The notes under the pieces were generated by a model. The model was not told where the DNA came from. It made no database searches and saw nothing but the letters and a program-made list of their open reading frames with translations. 64,000 nucleotides of DNA from Nematostella vectensis. Its lineage: Eukaryota > Cnidaria > Anthozoa > Actiniaria > Edwardsiidae. Below are positions 61,329 through 64,000 of the stretch, piece by piece (positions within the stretch are counted from its first letter, which is position 1; each line of letters starts with the position of its first letter). The stretch spans positions 7,298,203 to 7,362,202 of the forward strand of contig NC_064037.1 of NCBI RefSeq assembly GCF_932526225.1, in the 5' to 3' direction. Both the position numbers and the translations under genes were made by a program.

Positions 61329-62134
61329 TGTGACCGGGTGGTATTTTGGGTTATTTTAGATTTTGCAAAGATTTTAAGTAAGCGATTTTTGGATTGCGAT
61401 TATAATTGCTTTACGTATTTTACGGATTGTTTCTCAAACGTGATTCTAATTCGATCCGTACACGTTTAGGAATTTACTTTCAACATGTTTCAAATTCCTT
61501 TAGATTAGTATCAATAGTTTGATAGTGCTAATTGAATCAAGTAAGCGTCCTTTTACCATTTCCCAGGAAGAGTAGTTTCTAAATTTGACAGAACAATGGA
61601 CGCTGAGTAATTTGAGCGGTAGTAAATGTTAGCGTCCCTAGAAAAATGCGCGTCCCCAAGCGAGTATAAAATGTTTTAGTACCGTTGAGCAAAGGAGACG
61701 CATTGCTTGCGAGGCGTGATGCGGGAGCGAGAAATGCAGTTGCTCAGGGAAGACAGTCAGCAGAGATAAGCTACAAGCTTAGAGCGCTGTCCGTACGGGC
61801 CTGTCATGCCAGTTGTGTTAAGTTTGATTTACCGGTTGTAAGTACTTTGTTTTTAAAACTAGCCTTTGGTTTAGGTTACCTTTTCTCGGGATTTGACTAT
61901 GTTTGTTATCACTTAAACTTTATTACTTAATTTTTTAATAAATTATTATAAGTACATGCCTTGCATCATGTATTCGTTCTCACGTTGCCTTTCGCTCGAT
62001 CGTTTTCGTTTCATTCCATTTATTTTTGCCTACTTTTTGGCTGGTGTCAGAACCTGATAGTTTTGCTTTCAGCATTGCATTTGTTTCTACATTTTTCGTA
62101 ACCGCGCGGTAAATGTCAAGTTCCGACGGTTACA
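61329..62134 (+). repeat. Left LTR
   Basis: About 806 bp, TGTGACC to GTTACA, with TATAAA at 61665-61670. Relative to the right LTR it lacks about 40 bases just after the TATA box. Confidence 0.85.
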
Positions 62135-62137
62135 TTT

Positions 62138-62152
62138 TGGTGTCAGAAGAGG
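62138..62152 (+). other. Primer-binding site
   Basis: TGGTGTCAGAAGAGG, four bases after the left LTR, is the usual place and style for tRNA priming. The specific tRNA was not determined. Confidence 0.6.
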
Positions 62153-63590
62153 GATGCAAGTCGATTCTATGGCGTAGGTTTTCATTAAGTTTTTAGTTTG
62201 TGTGTAAGTAAGTTTTTGTTACAACGGTTCTCAACACACTGGTCATGGCTGGCCCAGACGACGCGAGACGTACTCTGATGGCCTTGCGAGGATCGCAACG
62301 AGGAGCGACAGAGGGACGGACGGCTGTACAAAAGATGAAGTTGGTCTGACGCGCGACAAGGTGTTGACATTTCCAAGTGACGCGAGCGCGATGGTGTAAC
62401 GTAATGAGAGCGGTGGAAAGTACGCAAAAGGTCACGACGAGAGAAAAAGACGGAAGCTTCAGGGGTGTTACTCAAGTCTGCTTGCCCTTGCATGGTCGGG
62501 GAGTGACGAGAGATGGACTGGTTACCCGCGGCATTCGTCCCGACGTTAATGCAAGAGACTGTTTGAGTGTGGGGTCTTAGAGAGGAATAGGAGCGAGGAA
62601 TGGATCCGTAATACGGTAAGGTTAGCGTGGTGAAGCTGCGGCATCCCTAACAGGGCCACGTTAGATCCTTACGATGGAGTCCGATCTCCGAGAGGCACGC
62701 ACTCAAGCGACAGCAAGCTAGTCAAGCACGAGGATGAGAGAGGACTAGAAAGAATGAATCGAGTGGCCAAAGCTATTTCTCCATTGCATTAGAAAGAGTT
62801 CAAAAACCGACAGCTCGTTGAGTATAAAAGGATAACAACCAACTTTACATGGATTAAAACAAAATTAAAGCGGATCAGAGACGGGGATGTAAAAGATGGT
62901 CGCCGTGTGAGAGTGGAGGACTTGATCCACTCCCTTGCATGATCGTGACGTGCCGAAAAACAGGCAAACGCCGTGCGATGCGCCGCGATGTCGATGCAAG
63001 TGACCGTTGGTAAGGAGGCAGAGGGATCATATGATTTAAAGGTTGCTGTATTTGGGGAGCTGGGATGGCGATTTCCCAAAAGGGACCTCCAGTATCTTCA
63101 AGGAAGCAGTAGACTTTTGCGTGTATGTGGTTTACCCGATGAATGACCTCCCGGCGAAAGTGTGGCAAGCGGGGAATTTGGTATTTAGGGGACTAGCTCA
63201 AGGCGCCCGGCTAGTTTCCACGGTGTTTTATGTTCCTCCAACACGATTGGCGAATAGCGATGAAAAGAAAAGATGAGAAAATGAGAGATGGTTCCGCAGA
63301 TGGACTTGACTTTTAAAAAGGAAGCTTATACGAGCAAGACGGATTCATGGACGGTGATACGTAGTGCTCTACAGTTGTGCTCTAGTGGTTTAGCTCTGAC
63401 GAGGATCACTAGGCGAACTACAGCCCTCTATGACACTGGTGTTGTTCAAGTTATTTGGAAGTATTCTTGCTGTTTCGACATAGCGTATATTATGAGAGTA
63501 ATGATTAGTATAACCGGACTTGTCAGGCTATTTTGAGGAAGGTTTAAATAGTTATATTTTGGTTTTAGTTCACACGAGGACGTGATGAAC

Positions 63591-63605
63591 AAAAGGAGGG
63601 GCGAG
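63591..63605 (+). other. Polypurine tract
   Basis: AAAAGGAGGGGCGAG directly abuts the right LTR, as needed for plus-strand priming. Confidence 0.65.
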
Positions 63606-64000
63606 TGTGACCGGGTTGTATTTTGGGTTATTTCAGATTTTGCAAAGATTTTAAGTAAGCGATTTTTGGATTGCGATTATGGTTGTTTTACGTATTTTAC
63701 GGATCGTTTCTGAAACGTGATTCTAATTCGATCCGTACACGTTTAGGAATTTACTTTCAACATGTTTCAAATTCCTTTAGATTAGTATCAATAGTTTGGT
63801 AGTGCTAATTGAATCAAGTAAGCGTCCTTTTACCATTTTCCAGGAAGATTAGTTTTTAAAATTTGACAGGACAATGGACGCTGAGAAATTTGAGCGGTAG
63901 TAAATGTTAGCGTCCCTAGAAAAATGCGCGTCCCCAAGCGAGTATAAAAGCGGCTGTTTTTACAGTATCTGTTAGTTTTTTTTTTTTTTTTAGTACCGTT
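63606..64000 (+). repeat. Right LTR (partial)
   Basis: Matches the left LTR with few substitutions. TATAAA at 63943-63948 is followed by a segment with a T-run that is absent from the left copy. It continues beyond the window. Confidence 0.85.

Larger units (their letters stand above)
61329..64000 (+). mobile_element. Non-autonomous LTR retrotransposon (right LTR cut by the window)
   Basis: Two direct LTRs start TGTGACCGGG at 61329 and 63606 and are nearly identical over about 340 bases. The left LTR ends GGTTACA (TG...CA ends) and is followed by a primer-binding-site-like TGGTGTCAGAAGAGG. A purine tract AAAAGGAGGGGCGAG precedes the right LTR. The 1.47-kb interior has no gag or pol domain, only short frames such as MAGPDDARRTLMALRGSQRG at 62244, perhaps a gag remnant. 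LTR features suggest a Ty3/gypsy-type parent; this is inference. Confidence 0.88.

Overview
The window looks like a piece of an early-branching animal genome, most likely an anthozoan cnidarian such as a sea anemone. This is inference from three things: an intron-rich conserved eukaryotic gene with a minor-class (U12) intron, a cnidarian-style multi-copy amidated neuropeptide precursor, and an intronless class-A GPCR, all in AT-rich DNA full of minisatellites and small transposons. No bacterial-type operons, rRNAs or tRNAs were recognised.

Layout. 1-1.5 kb holds 31-bp minisatellites, a CAT-rich tract and a hAT-like MITE. 1.5-10.6 kb is one 28-bp satellite with internal 2.9-kb and 0.6-kb segmental duplications. 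10.5-31.6 kb (minus strand) is a single HBS1L/SKI7-type gene. I could reconstruct it exon by exon with consistent splice phases. 19 exons give an HBS1-like ribosome-rescue GTPase of 718 residues. An alternative terminal exon (27450-28519) gives a 505-residue SKI7-like protein. Its introns carry a 32-bp satellite, GAT repeats, a nested plus-strand ankyrin gene (about 19.1-20.8 kb), a minisatellite grown out of a splice donor, and an inverted-repeat transposon with an amplified 50-bp core. One intron (25644-25882) has AT-AC ends with U12 consensus signals. The last coding exon runs into the 28-bp satellite, which supplies the final ~26 residues, the stop codon and a possible poly(A) signal.

31.6-41.9 kb is gene-poor. 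It has a 22-bp satellite, a small MITE and one candidate short secreted peptide (36548-36838, minus). 41974-42735 (plus) is a strong neuropeptide preprohormone: a signal peptide and seven copies of an FIPWF(S/A)-Gly-Lys-Arg cassette. 44.8-52.4 kb is a 42-bp minisatellite that surrounds a decayed retroelement with reverse transcriptase related to the DIRS group, broken by an in-frame stop, microsatellites and satellite. At 52.5 kb lies a perfect 64-bp inverted repeat. 53952-55067 (minus) is a rhodopsin-like GPCR in which the DRY motif reads SQF. 55-61.3 kb shows no convincing gene. 61329 to the window end is a non-autonomous LTR retrotransposon with both LTRs visible, the right one cut by the window.

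The genes are not functionally linked. HBS1L and SKI7 products act in cytoplasmic mRNA and ribosome quality control. The neuropeptide precursor and GPCR belong to cell signalling, with no evidence that they pair.
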